Shown piece by piece: positions 24,641 through 33,737 of a DNA stretch of 64,000 bases. The notes below the pieces were generated by a model that saw only the letters and a list, made by a program, of their open reading frames with translations, was not told the origin of the DNA and made no database searches. The first letter of the stretch is position 1; the number at the start of each line of letters is the position of its first letter. This DNA is from Methylomonas sp. (GTDB lineage Bacteria; Pseudomonadota; Gammaproteobacteria; Methylococcales; Methylomonadaceae): positions 186,001 through 250,000 of the forward strand of contig PERU01000001.1 of assembly GCA_002928965.1 (NCBI GenBank), in the 5' to 3' direction. A program made the position numbers and the translations under genes.

Positions 24641-24745
24641 TATAGATCAGGTAACCAGAGCCAATGTTGGCAGGCATCACGGAAAATCAGCGTTCCTGCG
24701 ATTATGCATTGCTAATCGCGGCTACGTGGGCTGATTGGCTTGTTG

Positions 24746-25852
24746 TCATGCCTGCTCCACAATCTGCACCCGCTGAGTAATCCCACAGAGCAAGGTATAC
24801 GGAATGGTTTCTGCATGGTGGGCGATTTCTTCTATCGGCAGGTTCTTGCCCCATAAGGTGACGGGGTCGCCGGGCTGGGCGTTGGGCTGACTGTTTAAAT
24901 CCACGGTGATCATGTCCATGGATACCCTGCCAATCAAGGGCACCCGCAGGCCGTTGACCAGGACCGGCGCGCCGCTGCGGGTGGCGCGGTGATAACCGTC
25001 GCCGTAGCCGATAGACGCCACGCCCAAGCGGGTGTCTGCTTTGCATTGCCAAGTGCCGCTGTAACCGACGGTTTCACCGGCGCTGACGTTTTTAACGGCA
25101 ATCAACCGAGAATGCAGGCTCATCACCGGTTTTAAACCAAAATCTGCGCCAGTTTTGCCGGAAAAAGGCGAACAGCCATAGAGCATCAGGCCGGGTCTGA
25201 CCCAGTTACTGTGCATCTCTTGAGACGTCGCAATGGATACATTCGGCCAACCGATGATGCCTGCGGAATTGGCGATGCTGCGTTGGCCTGGATAGTCTTT
25301 GACGGCATCGGTGAACAAATCAATCTGCTGGCGGGTTTTGTCGTCCAGTAAATCGTCGGCGTTGGCAAAATGGGTGATCAGGTTGATGGGCTGGTTGATA
25401 ATCGGGCAGGCCAGCAGTTGCTGATAGGCGGCATTGAAATCACTGCCTTTAAAACCCAGCCGATTCATGCCGGTGTCCATTTTCAGCCAGATTGAGAGCG
25501 TCGAAGGCCAACTGTTTTGTTGCTGCAAAATCTCGATTTGCATGGGTGTGTGAATCACAGCATCCAGCTGGTGTTGCAGCATTAACTGCAATTCATCGAC
25601 GCAGACAAAACCTTGTAATACGGTGATCGGTTGGGTAAAGCCAGCTTGGCGCAAACGCACACCTTCGTCTACTCGCGCCACCGCAAAGGCGTCGGCCTGA
25701 TCCAGCATCTGGGCGATGCGGGTCATGCCGTGCCCGTAGCCATTGGCTTTAATGACGGCCATGATTTTATGGTTGGGGGCATAGCGTTTGACTTGTGACA
25801 GATTATGCCGGGCCGCGTCCAGATCCAGATGCACGTAGGCAGCAGGCGTCAT
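24746..25852 (-). CDS. alr: Alanine racemase
   Basis: The 368-residue protein is a fold-type III PLP enzyme. The PLP-binding lysine is Lys35 in AVIKANGYGHG, and the second catalytic tyrosine lies in ETVGYSGTW. It makes D-alanine for peptidoglycan. The start overlaps the dnaB stop by 4 nt (ATGA), a common arrangement in gammaproteobacteria that implies translational coupling. Confidence 0.96.
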   Translation of the reverse strand: MTPAAYVHLDLDAARHNLSQVKRYAPNHKIMAVIKANGYGHGMTRIAQMLDQADAFAVARVDEGVRLRQAGFTQPITVLQGFVCVDELQLMLQHQLDAVIHTPMQIEILQQQNSWPSTLSIWLKMDTGMNRLGFKGSDFNAAYQQLLACPIINQPINLITHFANADDLLDDKTRQQIDLFTDAVKDYPGQRSIANSAGIIGWPNVSIATSQEMHSNWVRPGLMLYGCSPFSGKTGADFGLKPVMSLHSRLIAVKNVSAGETVGYSGTWQCKADTRLGVASIGYGDGYHRATRSGAPVLVNGLRVPLIGRVSMDMITVDLNSQPNAQPGDPVTLWGKNLPIEEIAHHAETIPYTLLCGITQRVQIVEQA

Positions 25853-27243
25853 TCGTAGTCCTCGCTGCCGGTATAAATGCCGGCAAAATTTTCAAAGCGG
25901 GTGTATTGGCCCAAAAAGGTCAGTCGCACGGTGCCCAATGGGCCGTTCCGCTGTTTGCCGATGATGACTTCAGCGATGCCTTTGTCCGGGCTGTCTTCGT
26001 TATACACTTCGTCGCGATAGACAAAGATGATCAAATCCGCGTCCTGCTCAATCGCGCCGGATTCGCGCAGGTCTGACATCACTGGGCGTTTGTTGGGGCG
26101 TTGCTCCAGATTCCGGTTCAGCTGCGACAGGGCTATTACTGGAACATTGAGTTCTTTGGCCAACGCTTTCAGACCACGGGAAATATCGGAAATTTGTTGC
26201 ACCCGATTATCGCCGCTGGATGGCGATTGCATTAGCTGCAAGTAGTCCAGCACGATCAAGCCTAACTGGCCGTGTTCCCGGGTCAAGCGTCGTGCACGGG
26301 AGCGCACTTCGGTGGGGGTGAGGGCAGGGGTGTCGTCAATGAACAGTTTGGTTTCGGCCAGCATATTGATTGCCGAGGTCAGTCGTGGCCAGTCATCATC
26401 ATCCAGTTTACCGGTTCTGACTTTATGCTGATCGATACGCCCTAAAGAGGACATCATCCGCATCGCCAGCGCCTCGCCCGGCATCTCCATACTGAATACG
26501 GCCACCGGCATACCGCTTTTCAAAGCCACGTTTTCGGCCATGTTCATGGCTATGGTTGTTTTACCCATCGACGGCCTACCGGCCACAATGATCAAATCAG
26601 ACGGTTGCAAGCCGGAGGTTTTTTCATCCAGATCGGTAAAGCCGGTGCTGGCACCGGTGATGTCGCCGTCTTGCTCGTAGAGCATTTCGATTTTATCGAC
26701 GGCTTTGGCCAGCAGGGATTTGATGGAGTTAAAACCGCCTTGGCCGCGTTGACGTTGTTCGGCAATTTCAAACACGCGACGTTCGGCATTTTCCAGCAGG
26801 TCGGCGGTTTCCCGGCCTTCGGTGCTGAAAGCGGAATCGGAAATTTCGGTGCCGACATGGATTAATTGCCGCAATACCGAGCGGTCACGGACGATGTTGG
26901 CATAAGCTACGATATTGGCGGCGCTGGGGGTGTCTTTAGCCAGCATCCCTAGATAAGCCAAGCCGCCCACATCCTGCAATTCACCAGTACCTTCCAATAC
27001 TTCGGATAAGGTTACGACATCGAACGGATCCTGTTTTTCGGCCAGTTGGGCGATGGAACGGAAAATTAACTGATGATCGCGGCGGTAAAAATCGGTTTCT
27101 ATGACTTTATCTGCCACCGAATCCCAGGTTTGATTGTCCAGCATCAAACCGCCCAGTACCGATTGTTCGGCCTGGATGGAGTGGGGGGGTACTTTTAAGG
27201 ATTCAACGGCGTGGTCGTGATCGAAATAATAGTCTTCGGACAT
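25849..27243 (-). CDS. dnaB: Replicative DNA helicase DnaB
   Basis: The ATG at 27243 gives 464 residues (E. coli has 471); a TTG at 27258 would add five. An N-terminal domain (HSIQAEQSVLGGLMLD) is followed by a RecA-like motor with Walker A AGRPSMGKTT at about 221-230, Walker B LIVLDYLQLM and the QISDISRGLKALAKEL region. It unwinds DNA at the replication fork as a hexamer. No intein is present. It is followed by alr and preceded by the HD-GYP gene on the same strand with a 73-nt gap. Confidence 0.97.
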   Translation of the reverse strand: MSEDYYFDHDHAVESLKVPPHSIQAEQSVLGGLMLDNQTWDSVADKVIETDFYRRDHQLIFRSIAQLAEKQDPFDVVTLSEVLEGTGELQDVGGLAYLGMLAKDTPSAANIVAYANIVRDRSVLRQLIHVGTEISDSAFSTEGRETADLLENAERRVFEIAEQRQRGQGGFNSIKSLLAKAVDKIEMLYEQDGDITGASTGFTDLDEKTSGLQPSDLIIVAGRPSMGKTTIAMNMAENVALKSGMPVAVFSMEMPGEALAMRMMSSLGRIDQHKVRTGKLDDDDWPRLTSAINMLAETKLFIDDTPALTPTEVRSRARRLTREHGQLGLIVLDYLQLMQSPSSGDNRVQQISDISRGLKALAKELNVPVIALSQLNRNLEQRPNKRPVMSDLRESGAIEQDADLIIFVYRDEVYNEDSPDKGIAEVIIGKQRNGPLGTVRLTFLGQYTRFENFAGIYTGSEDYE

Positions 27244-27316
27244 CAGTGGTTTAAGCAAAGGCGATGGTTATCAGTAACGATAAATTATAACGCATCGGCT
27301 CGACCGAATTTTTAAT

Positions 27317-28543
27317 CTACTCGCCGCGTGCCAGTTGGTAATAGTCTTCGGCGTGTTCCGCCAATTTGCTCACGACTGCGGCATCGAGCTCGCCAATCTC
27401 AACCCGATGTTGCAGGTCGTTCATAATGGCGGCTAAATCCATGCTGGCGCGATAAGGCCGATTTTGTGCCAGCGCCTGAAAAATATCGGCCACGCTGATG
27501 ATGCGGCACTCCAGGTCTTGCAAAGCGCCGCTGGATTTAAAGGGGTAACCTTCGCCGCGTAAATTTTCGTGATGAAAGCCGGCCCAGATAGGAATTTTGG
27601 TATCGGCAAACACCCGCTGCAGAATCCGGTAGGTATCGTAACTATGTCGCTGCATGCAGGCGCGTTCGTCGGCAGTCAATTTGCCGGGTTTATCGATAAT
27701 CTCTTCGGATACCCGCAGTTTGCCGATGTCATGCAGCAGGCCGGCAATCTCGATCTGCTGCAGTTCCTGACCGGCAATGCCAAACTCAATTGCCAGCTGC
27801 CGGGTGATTAATGCCACGCACTCGGAATGTTGCTCGGTATAAGAGCTTTTGGCATCCACCACCCGGGAAAACAACCGCGCCAGTTCGCGTTGCGCGGAAA
27901 AATCAACAGTCACCGGTGAGACTTTTTTACCCACATCGCGCAGATCTTCATCCAGATAATCCGGGTCCATGGCCAGCCAGAAGGATTGGCTCTTGGCGAT
28001 TTGGGCAAAAGCCGCCAGCAAATCTGGCGAAAACAAGCTGCCAGCTAAGGCGTGCAAGCGGGTGATGATGCTCGGTGCGGCAAGCAGAATTTTTTCACTG
28101 TTGATATAGGGTGCTTGTAAAACGTCGATTCGATCGGCCAGATACAATAAATTGGCGCGATCGCGGGTGCGTTGATCCAGCGGCAATTGAAGCAGTTCTT
28201 CCCAGCGGGTATGGTGATAACGAATTTCGCTGGACAGATGTGCCAAAGGTGGGCAGGCGGCTAAATACTCAGCACCACGGATGGCATGGGCCTCTGCGCC
28301 GTCCCATTCCAGAGTTTCGGTGAGATGCCTGTGCTCGCGGATTTGCGAAACCCCGCAATCGTGTAGCATCCCGGCATGCAGAATACTCAGACATTCCGCG
28401 TCAGGCCAGTTCAATTCTTTTGCAATGTGGAAAGCCATGATGGCAACGCGTTTGCCATGCTTTACTTCGTCGATACCGACCAGATCCAGCGCGCAACTGA
28501 GTGCGGTAATGGCACTATGTAAATCAATATCCTGAGATTGCAT
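27317..28543 (-). CDS. Tandem HD / HD-GYP phosphodiesterase
   Basis: The 408-residue cytosolic protein has two HD domains and no receiver. The first (about residues 20-150) has LHAGMLHDCGV and an HH pair in IRYHHTRW. The second (about 225-400) is an HD-GYP domain with LLHDIGKLRVSEEI, KPGKLT, MQRHSYDTY and HHENLRGEGYP. The metal-binding HD and the GYP triad are intact, so it is a credible c-di-GMP phosphodiesterase giving GMP via pGpG. The usual Arg-x-Asp-Gly of HHExxDGxGYP reads NLRGE here. It is one of several c-di-GMP proteins in the window. Confidence 0.87.
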   Translation of the reverse strand: MQSQDIDLHSAITALSCALDLVGIDEVKHGKRVAIMAFHIAKELNWPDAECLSILHAGMLHDCGVSQIREHRHLTETLEWDGAEAHAIRGAEYLAACPPLAHLSSEIRYHHTRWEELLQLPLDQRTRDRANLLYLADRIDVLQAPYINSEKILLAAPSIITRLHALAGSLFSPDLLAAFAQIAKSQSFWLAMDPDYLDEDLRDVGKKVSPVTVDFSAQRELARLFSRVVDAKSSYTEQHSECVALITRQLAIEFGIAGQELQQIEIAGLLHDIGKLRVSEEIIDKPGKLTADERACMQRHSYDTYRILQRVFADTKIPIWAGFHHENLRGEGYPFKSSGALQDLECRIISVADIFQALAQNRPYRASMDLAAIMNDLQHRVEIGELDAAVVSKLAEHAEDYYQLARGE

Positions 28544-28735
28544 GGTGGAAGGGCTCCAAAAATATTTATACGGATGCTACCGTAAATAGCCTGAAAGTAC
28601 ACAATTCTTGCTATTTAACAGCGCCTAATGAGCAGCGGAATTTATCAGGGCTGAGTCCGTCGTTGCCCAATCAAGCATGGACCGCAATAAGCAGGCAAGG
28701 CACAATACCCACATTCTGAATTCTACCGATTGTTC

Positions 28736-31700
28736 ATGCTTGCTACCCTGATCCGCTTTTCTATCCGCTATGCCGGTACTGTTGCCGTGTTGGCTGTATT
28801 GTTTTTAATCTATGGCAGTTTGCGGTTTGTGGATGCCGGCCTGGATATTTTTCCGGAGTTTTCGCCCAAGCGGGTGATTATTCAAACCGAAGCGCCAGGA
28901 TTGTCGGCTGAACAAGTTGAAATGTTAGTCACCCAGCCCATCGAAACCACAGTCAGGCCGCTGATCAATCTGGAAAATTTACGCTCGGAATCCATTCAAG
29001 GCTTATCCATTGTCACGGCGACCTTCTCGGAAACCAGCGATATTTATCTCAACCGTCAGCTGGTCAGTGAACGACTGGCCAGTTTAGGTCAAAAACTGCC
29101 TGCGGGGATAGGGACGCCAGTCGCGGTGCCATTATCATCCTCATCGGCCACAGTGCTGACGATTGGGCTGAGTTCCGACAGTAAATCGTTGATGGCATTG
29201 CGCAGTTTGGTGGACTGGACCTTGGTGCCGCGTTTATTGGCTGTGCCGGGCGTGGCGGATGTGAATGTGTTTGGCGGCGATGTGCAGCAATTGCAGGTGC
29301 AAGTCAAGCCGGAGGCTTTGCAGCGTTTTAATCTGACACTGGAGGATGTTGTCAACGCTGCCACTTCGGCAACTGATATTCGCGGCGCAGGTTTTATCGA
29401 GAACAACAATCAGCGTTTTACCTTGCAAGTAACCGGACAGCCAGCCAATCCCGCACAATTTAAAGCGTTGGTAGTGAAGCGGCAGGAGGGCAGCACCATC
29501 ACGCTGGCGGATGTGGCGGATCTGCAATACGCTGCAGAGCCGCCAATCAGTGCCGCGCAAATCATGGGCAAACCCGGCATTGTGATGATGATCATCGGCC
29601 AGTTTGGTGCGAATACTTTGTCGGTATCTCGACAGGTCGAGTCGGTGTTGGCGGGATTTGAGCCATTATTAAAGCAACAGGGCGTTGATTTTTATACGCA
29701 CTTGTTCCGCCCTGCCGATTATATCGAAGCCTCATTGCATAACTTATCCGGGCATTTGCTGTTTGGCGGTTTGTTTGTGCTGTTGGTTTTATATGGATTT
29801 TTGTTCAACCTCCGTAGTGCTTTTATCGCTGCTTTGGCCATTCCATTGTCATTGATGGCGGCAGTGATTGTGTTGCTGGAGTTGGGCGTTAATCTGAACG
29901 TGATGGTGTTGGGCGGTTTGGCGATTGCGCTGGGGGAAGTGGTGGATGATGCAATTATCGATACCGAAAATATTTTCCGGCGCTTGCGGGAAAATCAGCT
30001 TAAACAAAACCCTGATAGCATTTCCGGCGTCATTCAGCAGGCGTCGCTGGAGGTAAGGGGTTCGGTGGTATACGCCAGCTTTATCGTGGCGCTGGTGTTC
30101 GTGCCTTTACTGACTTTGAACGGTGTCGCCGGCAGATTGTTTGCGCCGTTGGGCTATGCCTATATTCTGGCGATAATGATGTCTTTGTTGGTGGCATTGA
30201 CACTGACGCCAGCATTGTGTCGGTTGTTGTTGCAGCGCAATCTACCGCCAGCATTGGATCCGCCATTGATCAAATGGCTTAAACCCGTCTATGCCCACGC
30301 ATTTAATTGGGTTATCAACTATTTTAAAACGGTAGTCGCTATCAGCTTGCTGCTGTGCCTGTTGGGTATTGCCGGCTTTTTGCGTCTGGATCACAAGTTT
30401 CTTCCAGAACTGCGCGAAGGGCATTTCATCGTGCATACCGCCAGTGTGCCGGGTACGTCTTTGCAGGAATCGATTAGAGTCGGTGGTTTGCTGACGGAAC
30501 GATTTTTACAGATCGACCATGTCGACAGTGTGTCGCAATGGGCCGGACGGGCTGAGCGTGGCGCCGATACTTACGGTAGCCATTACAGTGAATATGAAAT
30601 ACGTCTGAAGCCCACTTCGGGTGAAGCACAGCAACAGGTGCTAAATCAATTGCGACAGGTACTGAATGCATTTCCGGGTATTGTTTCTGAAGCCAATACG
30701 TTTTTGACTGAGCGGGTGGATGAAACCATTTCCGGCTATACCGCGCCGGTGGTGGTGAATATTTACGGTAATGATTTGGCCGAGCTGGATATCAAAGCCC
30801 AGCAAGTGGCCAAGGTCATGCAAACCTTACCGGGTGCTGTTGACGTGCAACTCCGTTCACCCCCAGGCACGGCCATGCTGGATGTACGCTTGAATCTGGA
30901 TCAGCTGAAGTTTCGCGGCATCAGTCCGGCGCAAGTGATGCAAACACTGGAAACGGCTTATGAAGGGCATGTTGTAGGTAAAAACATCCAGGGTAATCGC
31001 AGTATCAATGTGGTGGTGACCTTGCCCACCGTGATGAAGACCCGTGCAGAGTCCTTGCAACAACTGGCCATGAAAAACGCCGATGGCGAACGGGTGTTAC
31101 TGGGGCAGGTCGCTGATATCAGGCATACCGAAGGTCGTTACAACATTCTGCACCAGGGGGCTTTGCGGGCGCAGACCATCACCTGCGATGTTGAAGATCG
31201 CGATATGGATGCATTTATGCAGCAGTTGAAAAGACGTTTGCTGTCAGAGATTACCTGGAGCAGCGAACAATATCCGGAGTTTATCGGCGCGGCTCTGGAA
31301 CAGGCCAAAGCACGGCATACCCTGATTGTACAGTCGCTGTTTGCCGGTGCGGTGGTGTTGATTTTCATTTATATCGCTTTGGGTAGCGTGCGACATACCG
31401 CTTTGACTTTGGTGAATCTTCCGTTTGCGCTGCTGGGTGGGGTTTTGTCCGTCATCGTCACCGGGGAGTCGTTGTCGGTGGGTTCTTTCGTGGGGTTTGT
31501 GACCTTGTTTGGCATCACGGTGCGCAATTGCATCATGCTGATGTCGCACTACCAGCATTTAATTGAACAGGAAGGGCAGCACTGGTCGGCAGCAACCGCA
31601 CTGCGCGGCGCTCAGGAACGCTTGCCGTCCATTTTGATGACGGCATTGGTCACGGCTCTGGCGATGTTGCCGCTGGCCATCGATAGCGATAATCCAGGCC

Positions 31701-31828
31701 GGGAAATCATGGGGCCTATGGCGGCGATTATTATCGGCGGCTTGGCCTCGTCGACAATACTCAACTTACTGCTGCTGCCGGCAATTTTGTTACGTTACGG
31801 GCGATTTGAGCGTGGGGTAAATCAGTGA
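28736..31828 (+). CDS. CusA/CzcA-type RND efflux permease
   Basis: The ATG at 28736 is preferred over TTG at 28730, giving 1,030 residues. It is a full RND inner-membrane pump with 12 predicted helices and two large periplasmic loops. Heavy-metal-type features are FPEFSPKRVIIQTEAPGLSA near the N-terminus and LGEVVDDAIIDTENIFRR in helix 4, which has the paired acidic residues of the proton relay. Such pumps export metal cations with a fusion protein and an outer-membrane channel, but neither gene is adjacent. The substrate (Cu, Ag, Zn, Co or other) cannot be read from sequence. The next gene starts right after the stop. Confidence 0.9.
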   Translation: MLATLIRFSIRYAGTVAVLAVLFLIYGSLRFVDAGLDIFPEFSPKRVIIQTEAPGLSAEQVEMLVTQPIETTVRPLINLENLRSESIQGLSIVTATFSETSDIYLNRQLVSERLASLGQKLPAGIGTPVAVPLSSSSATVLTIGLSSDSKSLMALRSLVDWTLVPRLLAVPGVADVNVFGGDVQQLQVQVKPEALQRFNLTLEDVVNAATSATDIRGAGFIENNNQRFTLQVTGQPANPAQFKALVVKRQEGSTITLADVADLQYAAEPPISAAQIMGKPGIVMMIIGQFGANTLSVSRQVESVLAGFEPLLKQQGVDFYTHLFRPADYIEASLHNLSGHLLFGGLFVLLVLYGFLFNLRSAFIAALAIPLSLMAAVIVLLELGVNLNVMVLGGLAIALGEVVDDAIIDTENIFRRLRENQLKQNPDSISGVIQQASLEVRGSVVYASFIVALVFVPLLTLNGVAGRLFAPLGYAYILAIMMSLLVALTLTPALCRLLLQRNLPPALDPPLIKWLKPVYAHAFNWVINYFKTVVAISLLLCLLGIAGFLRLDHKFLPELREGHFIVHTASVPGTSLQESIRVGGLLTERFLQIDHVDSVSQWAGRAERGADTYGSHYSEYEIRLKPTSGEAQQQVLNQLRQVLNAFPGIVSEANTFLTERVDETISGYTAPVVVNIYGNDLAELDIKAQQVAKVMQTLPGAVDVQLRSPPGTAMLDVRLNLDQLKFRGISPAQVMQTLETAYEGHVVGKNIQGNRSINVVVTLPTVMKTRAESLQQLAMKNADGERVLLGQVADIRHTEGRYNILHQGALRAQTITCDVEDRDMDAFMQQLKRRLLSEITWSSEQYPEFIGAALEQAKARHTLIVQSLFAGAVVLIFIYIALGSVRHTALTLVNLPFALLGGVLSVIVTGESLSVGSFVGFVTLFGITVRNCIMLMSHYQHLIEQEGQHWSAATALRGAQERLPSILMTALVTALAMLPLAIDSDNPGREIMGPMAAIIIGGLASSTILNLLLLPAILLRYGRFERGVNQ

Positions 31829-31829
31829 C

Positions 31830-32207
31830 ATGAGAGATTTGGATGGGTTGTTTATGGCCTTGGCAAAATCCCGCTTTCGCAGTCAATTTCGCTTGCAGGC
31901 TAAAGATTTAAGTTACCTGTTGAGCAAGGGCTTACCGGTCATTTGCCAGCATGGTCAGGATTTTATCGAAAAACGTCTGGCCGCCGCCCATATCCCCAAC
32001 GACGGCAGGCAAACGCCTTTTCATGGTCATCCGGTATTTGTGGCACAGCATGCGACTGCCTGTTGCTGTCGAGGCTGTTTGCAAAAATGGCATTTAATCC
32101 CACAGGGTCGCGAACTGACCGAACAGGAAAAAGACTATCTGCTTGAGGTGCTGGAGCGCTGGTTATGTCTGGAAATGCAGCGAAACATTCAGTCTAATGA
32201 ACATTAA
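31830..32207 (+). CDS. DUF4186-like protein
   Basis: The 125-residue protein shows the conserved core of the DUF4186 family: FIEKRLAAAHIPNDGRQTPF, then GHPVFVAQHATACCCRGCLQ and KWHLIPQG. The Cys-rich HATACCCRGC with a nearby His could bind a metal. The ATG lies 1 nt after the RND pump's stop, so the two are likely co-transcribed. The function is unknown; a link to metal handling is suggested by neighbour and cysteines only. Confidence 0.8.
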   Translation: MRDLDGLFMALAKSRFRSQFRLQAKDLSYLLSKGLPVICQHGQDFIEKRLAAAHIPNDGRQTPFHGHPVFVAQHATACCCRGCLQKWHLIPQGRELTEQEKDYLLEVLERWLCLEMQRNIQSNEH

Positions 32208-32222
32208 AGCGCGGCATTACCT

Positions 32223-32239
32223 AAGAGCCTGTCCGAGAC
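32223..32239. repeat. Solitary MITE end
   Basis: TAAGAGCCTGTCCGAGA matches the left terminal repeat of the 164-bp MITE (17405, 19241). The rest of the element is absent. Confidence 0.5.
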
Positions 32240-32279
32240 CAATAAACCTAAAAAGGGCAGTTGGGCTATGAAAAATGCT

Positions 32280-32380
32280 GTTCGCCCTGAGTTGGTCGAA
32301 GGGCGGGCGGGATTTTTTCATTCACCCAGCGGGTGCTTGTGTGGTATGTCGTCCATGCTTCGACATGGCTCAGCACGGAC
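32280..32380. repeat. Inverted-repeat intergenic element, second copy
   Basis: Ends GTTCGCCCTGAGTTGGTCGA and TTCGACATGGCTCAGCACGG are imperfectly inverted. It is the same family as the element at 5824-5931. Confidence 0.6.
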
Positions 32381-32441
32381 GGCCTACAACAAACGCAAAC
32401 GGCTCTTTTGTAGGATAAACATTGGGATAGGACCATACCAG

Positions 32442-32490
32442 CCGCGATCCCATGACCTTCGGTTTGCGACTGGCGCCGCTCACACGATGA
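32442..32490. repeat. Short dispersed repeat, second copy
   Basis: GCGATCCCATGACCTTCGG..GCGACTGGCG..ACGATG matches the segment at 19404-19452. Together with the MITE end and the inverted repeat it fills the space between the DUF4186 gene and the carbonic anhydrase gene. Confidence 0.55.
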
Positions 32491-32589
32491 CTTTCACTGT
32501 AACGAACTAACAAACCCCGGTGTCGGAGCATGATTCAACGCAGAGTCAAGGGATTAGCTGTAACCCTGCGTTGAGCCGATGGCATAATT

Positions 32590-33168
32590 TTAGCTGGCCC
32601 GACCGGCTTCGGTTGCTTCGGGAACTTCGACTAAACTGCCGGTTTTAACGTCGTATACATAGCCGTACACAGGAATATTGCTGGGAACCAGAGAGTGGGC
32701 TTTGATGCGTTTGACATCTTCCAGCACGCTGTCAGCCATATTTTTGATGGTCAGCCAATTGATATATTTACCGTCTGTAGAGCCTGGGCCTGCACCATTA
32801 TCATGCCAACCTGAGGCATCGACGCTGGACGTTTCCAAACTGCTGGCCAGCAAATCACTCATGATTTCGTTGGTGAAGGTTTCCATGCCGCAATCGGTAT
32901 GGTGAATTACAAACCACTCTTTTGTACCCAACAGTTTGTAAGAAATGACCAGCGAACGAATGGCGTCGTCACTGGCACGGCCACCGGCGTTACGGATGAC
33001 ATGCGCATCGCCTTCGGATAAGCCGGCGTATTTAGCTGGGTCCAGGCGGGCATCCATACAGGTCAAAATGGCAAATTGACGTGCTGGGGGCATGGCCAGA
33101 TCACCTTTATTGAAATCAGCCACGTAATTACGATTGGCTAACAGTACTTCGTTCAGGATTTTGCTCAT
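32590..33168 (-). CDS. Beta-class carbonic anhydrase
   Basis: The 192-residue protein has the beta-carbonic anhydrase zinc ligands and dyad: CMDARLDP (Cys, Asp-Arg) and HHTDCGM (His, Cys). Conserved VIRNAGG lies between. It interconverts CO2 and bicarbonate in the cytosol, supplying bicarbonate for carboxylation. No signal peptide is seen. No operon partner is present; the upstream 570 bp hold no convincing gene. Confidence 0.93.
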   Translation of the reverse strand: MSKILNEVLLANRNYVADFNKGDLAMPPARQFAILTCMDARLDPAKYAGLSEGDAHVIRNAGGRASDDAIRSLVISYKLLGTKEWFVIHHTDCGMETFTNEIMSDLLASSLETSSVDASGWHDNGAGPGSTDGKYINWLTIKNMADSVLEDVKRIKAHSLVPSNIPVYGYVYDVKTGSLVEVPEATEAGRAS

Positions 33169-33737
33169 AAAAACCTCGGTTGCTAAAAAAATGTCCGCTC
33201 AGCTATGCCAGAGCAGACTTTGTAATTATGGTGGTACAAGCCGGATTGTATACAGGGCTGTTTCTGGTTTAAAGATATTGTTTAGTTTATAAATAATAAA
33301 CTCTGAGTTTATTAAGCTTGCTGACTGGTCTGTCTAAGCCAATGTTTTGAATGCTGAGCCATTGATCCCTTCCACGGTATACAGACGATCGCCGCTTGGA
33401 ATCGACCTGTCCACTTCCGACCGTGCATACCATTCATTGTTGTCAGCACTTGGTCATTAGCTTCACAACCAAGGAATACGCATGAAACAAGTGCGCCAGA
33501 TGAAGGTGTGAATTCATTCGCATGTGCGGATAAATCCGCACTTACACCGAGCGCTTGCATTAGTTATCTTGTTTGTACTCCCAAGTTATTCAGAAACAAA
33601 ACAAAGACAGCGAAAAAATCGAAGCCATGACTAACGATAAAGTCATGCGGACTTTGATTTACAGGGGGCGAGTTTTTATGAACAATAGGGTTAACTTGGT
33701 CAAGTACATCAACCAGCCTAAGCCCATTGTGCAGCGG
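33169..33737. other. Intergenic spacer, no convincing gene
   Basis: A minus-strand frame (33312-33560, 82 codons) has no clear ribosome site and no recognisable family. Its first half (MQALGVSADLSAHANEF) is not obviously secretory. It may be a decayed gene. No tRNA or mobile element is seen. Confidence 0.4.

Noticed and set aside
33312-33560. 82-codon minus-strand frame
   Set aside because: No clear ribosome site, unusual composition and no recognised family; could be a decayed gene but not supported.
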